From NCBI RefSeq assembly GCF_018129685.1, contig NZ_JAFCLG010000004.1, positions 310,001 to 374,000 on the forward strand: DNA of 64,000 bases. Direction: 5' to 3'. Positions 44,954 to 53,569 of the stretch are shown piece after piece. A program made the position numbers and the translations under genes. The notes under the pieces are model-generated. The model had not been told where the DNA came from, searched no databases, and saw only the letters and a program-made list of their open reading frames with translations. Numbering within the stretch: the first letter of the stretch is position 1; every line of letters begins with the position of its first letter. The stretch comes from Bradyrhizobium manausense. Its GTDB lineage: Bacteria > Pseudomonadota > Alphaproteobacteria > Rhizobiales > Xanthobacteraceae.

Positions 44954-45100
44954 CACGGCTCTGGCGTGCCCCACGGTTGGCCGGAGGCTATTTCGGTTTT
45001 TCGTCAGAAAATGCTTGACCCGTCGGGCAAAACACTGGCAGAATGGCATCATCGAAAGAGTTCGGTTCAGCCCGCCCGGAGCAATCCGGGGCGGGCTTTT
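44954..45100 (+). repeat. Repeat cassette B with predicted short RNA
   Basis: -35 TTGACC 45015-45020, spacer of 18 (same as A), -10 CAGAAT 45039-45044. Terminator: AGCCCGC (45069-45075) pairs with GCGGGCT (45091-45097), CCGGA with TCCGG, GCAA tetraloop and a single bulged G, then four T. Predicted RNA about 45051-45100. The stem sequence differs from A at paired positions on both sides (CCGGA/TCCGG against GCGGA/TCCGC), which is compensatory change. Confidence 0.7.
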
Positions 45101-45264
45101 ATCTAAGCGAAATGGAACGTGGCCTGTTCCGGCATCCACGAACATTTCAGATGTGGGGCTTAATGACAGCTTGTGACCGAAGTTGACTGCGCTTCGCATC
45201 AGGTCGCAGCGAAGAAAGATTTTAGTATGCTAATTTGAACGGGAACGATTCATCGAGGTAAATA

Positions 45265-46239
45265 ATGAAGCGCCGGGAGTTCATCGCGCTTGCGGGGGGG
45301 CTGACCATATTGCCGCTTGCCGCGCGGGCTCAGCTATCCGCAAAAAGCTGGCGGCTCGGTTACGTCGGTACCGGCGGATTGGGTAATCAATTGTTCGAGG
45401 AATTCGCGCAGAAGCTCAACACACTCGGTTATGTTGCAGGGAAAAACATTGTCGTAAGTCGCGCGATTGCGTCGCCCGAGGCGAAGGCAGTTGAAGCTGC
45501 CGTTACGAAACTGCTCCCTGAAATTGACATTCTGGTTATTTGGGGAACGGTCGGTGCAACGGTCGTAAAGCGCCTTAACCAAAGCGTTCCCACCGTGTTT
45601 CTGTCGGTCGGCGCGCCCGTTGATATTGGGCTGGTTCAAAGCCTCTCGCATCCCGGCGGCAACATGACCGGGGTTTCGTTTGAAGCTGCCATCGATACCT
45701 ATGCGAAACGATTGCAGATGCTCAAGGAGGCTGTTCCGTCGCTTGAAAGGATCGCGGTCTTGGCGGCGCAGGGCGATTCGAACGTACTGTTTGCGATGAA
45801 TTCCATCGAGCAGGCCGCCTCCGAGATGCACGTCGCATTGAAAACCATCTACGTTAAGACCGCGGATGACCTGCCCGCCGCATTCGCTGAAATACAGCAA
45901 AGCAATGTCGGGGGCTTGATTGTCATTGCCGGCTTGCTAACTGCCGAAAACTCAAAGACCATCGCCGAACTCGCGTTGGCCAAACATCTACCGAGCTGTC
46001 ACGGGTTTCGGGAAGCGGTTGTCGCGGGCGGCTTGATGAGCCTGGGGCCCGATCTTTTTGCAATAGCAAGGCAGGGTGCAGTATACGTTGATAAAATAAT
46101 TCACGGAGCAAATGCCGCCGATCTGCCAGTTGAACAGCCCGATCGATATGAGACTTTTATCAACTTGAAGACGGCTAATGCACTGGGTCTTGCGATTCCA
46201 GCGTATCTTGTCGCGGGAGCGGACAAGGTCATTGAATAA
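45265..46239 (+). CDS. ABC transporter substrate-binding protein (TrpX-like)
   Basis: 324 residues. Signal MKRREFIALAGGLTILPLAA (RR-type), then the PF04392-type core: RLGYVGTGG, VSRAIASPEAKAVEAAVTKL, SVPTVFLSVGAPVDIGLVQS and LSHPGGNMTGVSF. These orphan periplasmic proteins are very numerous in Bradyrhizobium. No permease or ATPase gene is adjacent, and the ligand is unknown. G+C is lower than average. Confidence 0.82.
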   Translation: MKRREFIALAGGLTILPLAARAQLSAKSWRLGYVGTGGLGNQLFEEFAQKLNTLGYVAGKNIVVSRAIASPEAKAVEAAVTKLLPEIDILVIWGTVGATVVKRLNQSVPTVFLSVGAPVDIGLVQSLSHPGGNMTGVSFEAAIDTYAKRLQMLKEAVPSLERIAVLAAQGDSNVLFAMNSIEQAASEMHVALKTIYVKTADDLPAAFAEIQQSNVGGLIVIAGLLTAENSKTIAELALAKHLPSCHGFREAVVAGGLMSLGPDLFAIARQGAVYVDKIIHGANAADLPVEQPDRYETFINLKTANALGLAIPAYLVAGADKVIE

Positions 46240-46371
46240 GGCGGAAGCGCTTCTGGCCCTTAACGGACAAGCTCGGGCGGAATAGCCATGTCCCGTCTTG
46301 AAGACTTAAACGGACTTGCCCCCGCATCCGATCGCGCTGGTCGGGTTGATGAGCACACGCCCTAACACGCC

Positions 46372-46641
46372 CTAATAAGGGTTGAGCACGCTGTCGATAA
46401 ATTGCTGCTTTTCGCCAGGCGCATAGCCTTGGCAAGAGCCGTAATAGATTTCCGGCCTGTCGCAGGGATTGCCGGCCCGGGAGTGTTGACGCGACGCGTC
46501 GGCAAAACCCGAGGCTCGACCTGACGGGTCGCCGTGATGAGGACGAGTCACGGCGTGACGGCTGTGCGCATGCTGTGTATTAGCCGCGTTCGCAACTCCG
46601 CACAGGCTTGTCAAAACGCTCAAGGCCAGGATCCAACGCAT
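46372..46641 (-). CDS. Small exported hypothetical protein
   Basis: 89 residues from the ATG at 46641, with GAGGAGAATGCG as SD. Signal peptide MRWILALSVLTSLCGVANAA, then a His-rich part (HAHSRHAVTRPHHGDPSG) and CDRPEIYYGSCQGY with two Cys. The His cluster could bind metal. No family recognised. Confidence 0.5.
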   Translation of the reverse strand: MRWILALSVLTSLCGVANAANTQHAHSRHAVTRPHHGDPSGRASGFADASRQHSRAGNPCDRPEIYYGSCQGYAPGEKQQFIDSVLNPY

Positions 46642-46760
46642 CGCATTCTCCTCCGGGGCGTTCACCCTGCGGCTTAATGATTACCATGATGCAGCGTTCC
46701 ATGGGAATGCGGACTTCTGCTGTTGGTCGGACCGTCAGCGGCGTCGGCAAACATGCCCGT

Positions 46761-46845
46761 TTGACACGTCGGGCAAAACACCTGCATAATGGCATCATCG
46801 AAACGAGTTTGTCGGGCCCGCGCGGAGCAATCCGCCGCGGGCTTT
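46761..46845 (+). repeat. Repeat cassette C with predicted short RNA
   Basis: -35 TTGACA 46761-46766, 18-base spacer, -10 CATAAT 46785-46790, then GGCATCATCG. Terminator GCCCGC-GCGGA-GCAA-TCCGC-c-GCGGGC (46816-46842) followed by TTTCTGTTT. Belongs with E and F to the TTGACA subgroup. Sits 273 bp before the DUF4261 gene. Confidence 0.7.
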
Positions 46846-47117
46846 CTGTTTCTAAATACAACTGTTGCGTCCGTTCCTGCCAGTCGGGGCGGACGTCACC
46901 GGTCAAGATCGCGGATGATCTCGACTGTGTTGGTCGTAAAGGCTCGCCCAATCAATCTGTGTAAAGCGGCTCCTTGAGCAGGACTTCATTTTCCGCCCAT
47001 CGACCTTGTGCCGAATTTGGAACGAGACTCTATTGACTTTGTTCCTGATATGTTCCAAAACAACCTAAGGGTGAGCGGCAACGGCATGAGTCATGCTCGA
47101 TCCACTTCGAGGCGACG

Positions 47118-47897
47118 ATGAGTAGATCGTTTCTTGCTTTTGTCTTGCTGGAAAGGCCAGCAGTGCCGGACATGGTCGCGCTTGCCGCAGCGCTTCGCGC
47201 CCGGCACCCGGAACTCGCAACCGAGATGGATGCCGGCGCAACGGGTAGCCGCCAGGGTTCTGCGGGTGCATCGGTCCTGCGCTGTGGCAATCAACTCATT
47301 ACAGTGATGTCGATGCCGACGCCCATTCCGCAGGATCCCGGCCTATGGTCGCGCGCGACGACGGCCTGGCCGGAGGCGAGCGCGGTTGCAGCGCGGCATC
47401 GAGGTCATTTGATTGTCTCGGTACTCGGACAAAGCCGGCAATTGTTGTCGACGGCTCGTCTGATGACAGCCGTTATCGGCGCGCTAATAGCAACCACGCC
47501 GGAATGCTGCGCTGTGGTCTGGGATGCCAAGGTCGCACGCCCGGCTGATCTTTGGCTGCATCTGTCCATGCAATCCTATGCGCCGTTTCCTGACTATCCT
47601 TTCACGCTGTGGGTTGATGTCCTGCCTTTCCGTTCGAGGAAGGGAATCGGTGCGGTGACGATGGGATTGTCCGCTTTTGTCGATCGTGAGATTGAGTTCG
47701 ATACCTCCAAGCTGGTGCTCGGGGCGTTGATCGAAAAGGTGGCCGGCCTTGTTGTCTATCTCATTGAGCACGGACGCGTGCTCAGAGATGGCGACACATT
47801 CGGAGGCGATGCGAAGGAGCGCATCGCTGTTCGTTACAAGAATTCTGATCAGTTCAATGGCATGCCCGTGTTTCTCTGTACTGATGGCTCGTCGTAA
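47118..47897 (+). CDS. DUF4261 domain protein
   Basis: 259 residues, soluble. The start MSRSFLAFVLLERPAVPDMV and the end (VVYLIEHGRVLRDGDTFGGD, RIAVRYKNSD) match DUF4261, found mostly in proteins near polymorphic toxins and T6SS genes. First member of a DUF4261-Imm43 pair that recurs at 48791-49881. It probably has an immunity or immunity-associated role; this is inferred from context. Confidence 0.7.
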   Translation: MSRSFLAFVLLERPAVPDMVALAAALRARHPELATEMDAGATGSRQGSAGASVLRCGNQLITVMSMPTPIPQDPGLWSRATTAWPEASAVAARHRGHLIVSVLGQSRQLLSTARLMTAVIGALIATTPECCAVVWDAKVARPADLWLHLSMQSYAPFPDYPFTLWVDVLPFRSRKGIGAVTMGLSAFVDREIEFDTSKLVLGALIEKVAGLVVYLIEHGRVLRDGDTFGGDAKERIAVRYKNSDQFNGMPVFLCTDGSS

Positions 47898-47983
47898 TAT
47901 AGTTGCCAAGCAACAGACATTGCTGATTGTGACGCACATGAGAAAGCTGAGAAAACGGGATGCCCGCAGAGAGCAACAAGTCG

Positions 47984-48596
47984 ATGACTGCATCCTCTAT
48001 CGAGAAGCGCTTGCGCAAGCCAAAGCCGCGGAAATTCTACCGCGTCGGGCTCGATTTTCGGTTTCAAACTGCGCCAGGATGGCAGATGGAAAACATCGGT
48101 GGACGTGTTCTGCGGTCGCCGCGGGGCGGCCGAAGCTTTCCGGCACTATCCGAGCCGCCGCGCCTGCTGATCAATCCGTCTCTCGGTCGCGCACCCGTCG
48201 ACTGGGAGCTTTTTTCACGACTTCTGGCTCGTGTCCGCTCCGATGAAGGGCGTTCTCGAAACCGTGGATCGAGACGGCGTTGCGTTCCTCAGATGCGAAA
48301 CTCGGTCGGTCGGTCGGAAGCCCGCGCCGGATTACTGGCTTTGCGATGTCATTCGCATGCTCGATGCGATCGACGAGGAAAAGACGCGCGGCGAAATATT
48401 GTATGATGGTACGGAGTTCAGGCAATACGACGGCATGGCAAGGCCCAGCTTTGTCTTCAAAGAAGAGGTTGTTGGTTCTGCCCATATCTTCAGACCGCGA
48501 TTCTGGGGCGACATCATCTGTGATCAGACGGTGAAGGATGCCTGCAAAACCGCCGGCGTAAGGGGTATCCGCTTCAGAGACGCCGCCGGCGACTGA
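47984..48596 (+). pseudogene. Imm43-like immunity protein, frameshifted copy 1
   Basis: Homologous along its length to the intact gene at 49249-49881. Both share SSIEKRL, GGRSFP-LPEPPRLLI-PSLGRAP, RPDYWLCDVIR-like and GSAHIFRPRFWG blocks. At 48210-48215 it has a run of six T where the intact copy reads TCTTT; the extra base shifts the frame after DWELF. Downstream the correct frame continues (MKGVLETVDRDGVAFLRCET) to the stop at 48596. A sequencing error in the T-run is possible. Confidence 0.7.
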
Positions 48597-48636
48597 TCGC
48601 ACAGTAGAGCGAGTATGAAAAAAGCAAGTTCAGGAA

Positions 48637-48786
48637 TGGCAGCCCCAGCGCACCAAGCCTCCGTCAGGTGCTGGAGCTGCTTCGGTTTATCAAAAATAAG
48701 CTTGACCCGTCGGGCAAAACACTGGCAGAATGGCATCGTCGGAAAGTTTGATTGGCTTGGGCTGAGTGATCCGCGGCGGGCTTTTT
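48637..48786 (+). repeat. Repeat cassette D, terminator half degenerate
   Basis: Shares the upstream flank with A (CAGCGCACCAAGCCTCCGTC, CTTCGGTTTA). -35 TTGACC 48702-48707, 18-base spacer identical to A, -10 CAGAAT 48726-48731. The right stem TCCGCGGCGGGC and five T are kept, but the left arm (GCTTGGGCTGA) pairs poorly. Directly after its last T the truncated DUF4261 copy begins. Confidence 0.65.
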
Positions 48787-48790
48787 CGTT

Positions 48791-49165
48791 TGGGATGCCA
48801 AGGTCGCACGATGTTCCGATCTCTGGCTGCATCTTTTCTAAACAATCTTATGCGCAGTTTCCCGACCATCCTTTCCCACTCTAGGTCGATGTGCTGCCGT
48901 TCCGCTCTGAGCCGGGCATCGGCGCGGTGATGATGGGACTGTCCGCTCTTGTCGGGCGTGAGATTGAATTCGAGCCCTCCGGGCTGACGCTTGCAGCGCT
49001 GATCGAAAAAGGTGGCCGCCTCGTTGTCTATCTAATCGAGCACGGAATGTACTCAAAGACGGCGACACGTTTGGAGGCGATGTGCGGGAACGGACCGTTC
49101 ACTACAAGAATTCCGAACAGTTCAATGGCATGCCTGTCTTTCTCTGCACTGACAGCTGGTCGTAG
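48791..49165 (+). pseudogene. DUF4261 copy 2, 5'-truncated and frameshifted
   Basis: Homology to the 47118 gene starts abruptly at TGGGATGCCAAGGTCGCACG (equivalent to 47520 onward), four bases after the cassette D T-run. The first half of the gene is absent. It contains an in-frame TAA after WLHLF and at least two indels, with recognisable parts LPFRSEPGIGAVMMGLSALV and, in another frame, KNSEQFNGMPVFLCTD. Non-functional. Confidence 0.75.
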
Positions 49166-49248
49166 TAGAACACAGCCAGCGGTCATTGCTCAGTACGATC
49201 GAGCATGAGCAAGATGAGATGCTGGATACCCGCAGAGAGCGACAACTC

Positions 49249-49881
49249 ATGGCTGAATCCTCTATCGAAAAGCGTTTGGGGAAGTCGAAGGCAGCAAAAT
49301 TCTACCATGTAGGGATGGGCGGATTTCACACTGCGCTAGCGGTAGAAATAGAAAATATCGCCGTGCTGAATGCTAGCGGCGTTCTGAGCGCTAGCGGCGT
49401 TCTGATGTCGCCGCCGGGCGGGCGAAGCTTTCCACCCCTTCCCGAGCCGCCCCGCCTGCTGATCGATCCGTCTCTCGGTCGGGCCCCCGCAGATTGGGAG
49501 CTCTTTGACGATTTCTGGCTCGTGTCCGATCGAATGAAGCGGGTTCTCGAAACTGTGGATCGAGAGGGCGTTGCATTCCTGAGGTGTGAAACTCGATCTC
49601 TCGGTCGGAAGCCTGCGCCGGATTACTGGCTTTGCGATGTCATTCGCATACTCGATGCCATCGACGAGGAAAAGTCGAAGGGCAAAATCCTCGACGATGG
49701 GACCGAATACAGGCGATATGACATTACGGCAACGTTCAGCCTTGCCTTCAAAGAAGAGGCTGTTGGTTCGGCCCATATCTTCAGGCCGCGGTTTTGGGGA
49801 AACATTATCTGTGATCAAGTCATGAAGGATGCCTGTAGGGGCATGAGGGGAATACGCTTCCGAGATGCCTCCGTTTGGTGA
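49249..49881 (+). CDS. Imm43 family immunity-like protein
   Basis: 210 residues from the ATG at 49249, the start shared with copy 1. Key segments: DWELFDDFWLVSDRMKRVLE, GVAFLRCET, DYWLCDVIRILDAIDEE and GSAHIFRPRFWGNIICDQ. The FWLVSD and D-Y-W/V-R-x-DA patterns are those I associate with Imm43/DUF1629 immunity proteins. It carries an 18-bp tandem duplication (49372-49407) encoding NASGVL SASGVL. It precedes the AHH nuclease gene in the same direction. Confidence 0.6.
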   Translation: MAESSIEKRLGKSKAAKFYHVGMGGFHTALAVEIENIAVLNASGVLSASGVLMSPPGGRSFPPLPEPPRLLIDPSLGRAPADWELFDDFWLVSDRMKRVLETVDREGVAFLRCETRSLGRKPAPDYWLCDVIRILDAIDEEKSKGKILDDGTEYRRYDITATFSLAFKEEAVGSAHIFRPRFWGNIICDQVMKDACRGMRGIRFRDASVW

Positions 49882-49958
49882 GCGCGCTTTGGTACGGAAC
49901 CTCGTCACGTTGAAGGCGCAAAGCCAGCTTTGTTCGTTTGTTGATCTGCGCGCAAATT

Positions 49959-50015
<57 letters not shown>

Positions 50016-50295
50016 AAGGAAGGCCCTTCCCAGAAAGTTGGCATAAAGAGATGCGCGCCCAAATCTTGGGTAGGGCCGCACGAAGTGTTTCCGTCTTGAC
50101 TTCGGCTTACAACGCCGACGTCAAATGCATTTGCTCGCGATCCGCGATATCGATTGGCGCGGCTGCATCGACATGCCGCGCGCAAATCTAGAGCCGGCTT
50201 CCATCGCTGGCCGTCTCATCAGTCATTCCGTTCAAATTGTCGGCTGAGCTCACAATCAGCTCGGATGCCGGCGTGCGCCAGAAAGTGTCGGTCGC

Positions 50296-51924
50296 ATGTT
50301 TCCGATCCATCATGTCTTATCTCTGTCTCTTGCAAAGCACCCCGTCATTAGGGAACTGGCTAAGCGATTCGACATTAACGGGATCAGAAATCTTATGGCC
50401 CTGCCTGCGAGGCAGCGGATTGCCGACAATCTTGAAACGAGCCCGCACTCCGGAGGACATCTTGAATCGTACTACAATGGGTTCTCCGAGCATCTGGATC
50501 GTGTCGGTCTCTCTCCAGAATTCCGTCAAGGGCGATTCGAAGAGGCTGTTTCCGATCTGAACAAGCTTCTGGCCGCTGCCAAATACGCACAAGCGAATGG
50601 CCGCCTATTTCCTAACACTCCGACGGGGATGACGCGCGAGCAGGCAAACAAGGCGAACAAAGAGTGGTTCTTGAATTGGAGAAGGTACGCCAAAGATAAC
50701 GAAGACCAGATCCAGCAGATGCAGGACACGATCGACCAGTTGGGTGGCTCTGGACAATGGAACGGCGCTCTCCACTGGCCCATTCTTTCCCCGACAAGCA
50801 CGCTCAATCTTGAAGATCGTATCAAGATAGTAAGCCAGTTTCTCAAAGGCTCTCCAATCTCCCAACAGTTTACTGCTGTTGGACCGGTTCCGGGGCTTCC
50901 AGGTTTGGTGCCATCTTTTGTTAACACCAGGCTGCCCGGTTTCAATCCTGTGCCGCCTGGTGACGTGCAACAGCCGGAAGGCTTCACACCGGGCAATCCC
51001 TCTCTGACCTTTGGTTTGCGCGGTTTTCCAGCATTGGATTCAGATTGGCATCGAATCAACCAATTGCCGCCGACGTCCGCAACGCCACCGGATCCGCTCG
51101 TCCTCCAATTCGATCCGATGACAGGGGCGCCGCTTCCATTTTATGAGAATCCACTGATGCGTGATCCTGGGAGCGCGTCATCTGTCGCGCAGGAAGCGCT
51201 TCCCTGGTTGCTCGGCGGAGCGGCAGTTGGCGTCGCCGCACCGTTCCTGCTGCCCGCGTTGCCCACGTTGCCGGCGTGGGTATGGGCATTGGGCGCTTTG
51301 GGCGGAACGAGTGTAGCGATAAACTCATCTGCCAACGCAGCACCAGGGAATAATTCCAGCGGTGGCGTTCTTGCTGCAGGTGCGCCTCCGTACAATCCGT
51401 TCGGTCCAAGCGGTGCATCGAGCGTCAACAGCACCGGCAGTCAGCCACTCGGAGCTCAATCCAGCGCACAGCCGCTGATGGGCAACACTCTCGATCAGGG
51501 GCCGGAGCGCTCCGATACTTTCGGCGATCGTTTTGGCAACTGGCCAGGAACTGCGGCTGCTGCCACACCGTACCAGCCATCGAGCGAACCTCCGGCACCA
51601 GTTGCTTCTGCCGCCGGAGCCGCCGCGCCCGAAGCGGTCCGGCGTCTCACCCGCGTGAACGCTTCGAACGCCGGCAGTGTGTTTGAGTCTGGTAGCGCGC
51701 CGGTGCCGTATCTGCCTTTTCCTAAATTCGACGATCGATTTGGCAATTGGAAAGTGGAAGAAAAGCAGCCACGGCAACTGAGCAGCCCGGTCGGCACATT
51801 CGCAGATGAGCCGGGCTATGTTATTCCACCGCCGATTTGGGGAGTGGAAGCTTCAGCCAATCCGCGAAACGACGCGGAAGAATGGTTCTCTCGTTGGATA
51901 CAGCCGCTACTTCGCCAGGATTGA
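50296..51924 (+). CDS. AHH nuclease domain protein with Pro-rich, membrane-like C-terminus
   Basis: 542 residues. The N-terminus carries HH at residues 5-6, INGIRNLMALP at about 28-37 and HSGGHLESYYNGF at 51-63, the pattern of the AHH family of HNH/EndoVII toxins. Usually this domain is C-terminal; here it opens the protein and a stop lies 16 codons upstream. Residues about 295-340 are hydrophobic (WLLGGAAVGVAAPFLLPALP), then a Ser/Pro/Ala-rich tail with DRFGNW at 411-416 and 480-485. It follows two DUF4261/Imm43 pairs and a (CT)27 tract, so a toxin role is likely. Confidence 0.65.
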   Translation: MFPIHHVLSLSLAKHPVIRELAKRFDINGIRNLMALPARQRIADNLETSPHSGGHLESYYNGFSEHLDRVGLSPEFRQGRFEEAVSDLNKLLAAAKYAQANGRLFPNTPTGMTREQANKANKEWFLNWRRYAKDNEDQIQQMQDTIDQLGGSGQWNGALHWPILSPTSTLNLEDRIKIVSQFLKGSPISQQFTAVGPVPGLPGLVPSFVNTRLPGFNPVPPGDVQQPEGFTPGNPSLTFGLRGFPALDSDWHRINQLPPTSATPPDPLVLQFDPMTGAPLPFYENPLMRDPGSASSVAQEALPWLLGGAAVGVAAPFLLPALPTLPAWVWALGALGGTSVAINSSANAAPGNNSSGGVLAAGAPPYNPFGPSGASSVNSTGSQPLGAQSSAQPLMGNTLDQGPERSDTFGDRFGNWPGTAAAATPYQPSSEPPAPVASAAGAAAPEAVRRLTRVNASNAGSVFESGSAPVPYLPFPKFDDRFGNWKVEEKQPRQLSSPVGTFADEPGYVIPPPIWGVEASANPRNDAEEWFSRWIQPLLRQD

Positions 51925-51962
51925 AAGTCCGCTGCGGATTTTTCAACTCGGCTCAATGTCGT

Positions 51963-52050
51963 TTGACACGTCGGGCAAAACACTGGCAGAATGGCATCAT
52001 CGAGAGAAGTTGGTCGAGCCCGGGCGGAATGATCCGCAGCGGGTTTTTTT
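51963..52050 (+). repeat. Repeat cassette E with predicted short RNA
   Basis: -35 TTGACA 51963-51968, 18-base spacer identical to A, -10 CAGAAT 51987-51992. Terminator: AGCCCG pairs with CGGGTT and GCGGA with TCCGC around an ATGA loop, with a small internal loop, then seven T (52044-52050). It starts 38 bp after the AHH gene stop codon and could also end that transcript. Confidence 0.7.
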
Positions 52051-52120
52051 CATGGCAACGCGTTGCCGCTATATCGCATCGTCGTGATCGCGGTGGCCGC
52101 GATCAAATTGTAGTCAAGGT

Positions 52121-52207
52121 TTGACACGTCGGGCAAAACACCGGCACAATGGCATCATCGAAACGAGTTTGTCGGGCCCGCGCGGAAACATCCGCTGCGG
52201 GCTTTTT
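52121..52207 (+). repeat. Repeat cassette F with predicted short RNA
   Basis: -35 TTGACA 52121-52126, 18-base spacer with one change (CACCGG), -10 CACAAT 52145-52150. Terminator GCCCGC-GCGGA-AACA-TCCGC-t-GCGGGC (52176-52202) and five T. Transcribed part nearly identical to cassette C (AAACGAGTTTGTCGGGCCCG). Confidence 0.7.
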
Positions 52208-52461
52208 CGTTTCGATCCCGCAATCGGACGGCGCCCCGCGCATCGCGGCCTCGCCCTCGTTGAAACGCGTTCATGGAGCGCCGACCAGCGCGCCGCCGTC
52301 CGAACCACTTTACTGGCCGTGCACGCGCGAACGTGCCGGCCCGCGGCGCGAGCCTTTTGCTTGCGCCGCCGCGGTCTCCGCAAGACGGGGATAAGGTTCG
52401 CGCCGAAACGATCGCGCGTCGTGCCGCGATCTGCCGCACTGTTATTTTCCGGGGAGCAACG

Positions 52462-52533
52462 ATGACGGTCTATCTCATATCGCTCGCGCTTGCGGGCCTG
52501 CTTGCTGTTGTCATCTGGGAGACTTTTGCATGA
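52462..52533 (+). CDS. 23-residue membrane microprotein
   Basis: MTVYLISLALAGLLAVVIWE plus TFA: one membrane span and almost nothing else. GGGGAGCAACG precedes the ATG, and the stop overlaps the next gene's start as ATGA. The coupling and SD argue that it is translated. No family recognised. Confidence 0.45.
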   Translation: MTVYLISLALAGLLAVVIWETFA

Positions 52534-52853
52534 GTGACGGTGCTGGATTCAAGATCGATATGTCGGACGTTCTCCCGCCCGTTCCGAAGCGGCGGGCGAG
52601 GGCGCGAACGCTCACCGAAATCCGCTCGGTCGCGCGCAGCCACACCAGGACGGCGATCAACGTTCTCGTCGGCGTCATGCGCAGCGACGAGGCAACGCCC
52701 GCCGCGCGCGTCTCGGCCGCCAACGCGATCCTCGATCGCGGCTGGGGCAAGGCGCAACCGCTCGAGAACAGTGACGACGAGGTGCTCGAACTGATCCACC
52801 GGGTCGAACGCATCATCGTGCATCCGGGAAAATCCGGCGGCGAGGAGTCCTAG
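52530..52853 (+). CDS. Phage terminase small-subunit-like protein
   Basis: 107 residues. ARTLTEIRSVARSHTRTAIN followed by RVSAANAILDRGWGKAQPLE is the kind of short helical DNA-binding module seen before terminase large-subunit genes in rhizobial prophages. The next gene begins like a terminase large subunit, which supports the call. Remnant of a prophage; no other structural genes follow. Confidence 0.5.
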   Translation: MSDGAGFKIDMSDVLPPVPKRRARARTLTEIRSVARSHTRTAINVLVGVMRSDEATPAARVSAANAILDRGWGKAQPLENSDDEVLELIHRVERIIVHPGKSGGEES

Positions 52854-52880
52854 CGCCATCGCCAAAGAGAAGCGCTTGCT

Positions 52881-53408
52881 ATGTCCATCCTGAAAATCCC
52901 GACCGCAAAGATCTTCGCGTCGCTGCTGAAACCCGCGCGCTACAAGGGCGTCTACGGTGGACGCGGCTCGGGCAAATCGCACTTCTTCGGCGAATTGCTG
53001 GTCGAGAGCTGCCAGGCCGAGCGCGGCACGCTCGCGGTCTGCATCCGCGAGGCGCAGCGGACGTTGGCGCAGTCGTCAAAGCGGCTGATCGAAGGCAAGA
53101 TCGCGAGCCTCGGGCTCGGACATGGCTTCAAGCTCTATAGCGACAAGATCGAGACGCCCGGCGACGGGTTGATTATCTTTCGTGGACTTCAAGTTTTACA
53201 ACAGCATTGGGGCAGAGGGCTTCAGCTCAAACTGATGCGCGCCGCCGAAGCGCGCGGCCGGCGCGCCGGATGGACTGGTATCGTCTCGGATACAACCAAT
53301 AACAGTTACTCGGCGAATAACTTTATCAAGGCGGGCTATCGGCTCTTTGAGCCCGAGGTGCCCTGGGCGTGGTCGCATACGCTCTACTGGCGAAGGTCGC
53401 TTCGTTGA
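52881..53408 (+). pseudogene. Terminase large-subunit start fused to a GNAT acetyltransferase end
   Basis: 175 residues in one frame. Residues 1-103 (LLKPARYKGVYGGRGSGKSH, VCIREAQRTLAQSSKRLIEG, ending GDGLIIFRGLQ) are the start of a PBSX-type terminase ATPase with Walker A GGRGSGKS. From about 53190 on it changes to GRGLQLKLMRAAEARGRRAG, SANNFIKAGYRLF, the acetyl-CoA-binding and last strand of a GNAT enzyme. Each part is a fragment, so the frame is probably a deletion fusion, not a working enzyme. Confidence 0.7.
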
Positions 53409-53569
53409 ATGGGTTCCGTGGCGCGGAAGGTGGCTACCGCATCGTACTCCAAGGCCAATTTCCGTATTGAAGCGTCGCTACTGAAGCACTTGCGAATTCG
53501 GTTCTGTCGCGCTTTAAGTTGGCTTGCGGGAAATTCGGCGAGCACAAGCCGATGTAATGGAGCCCAGGG

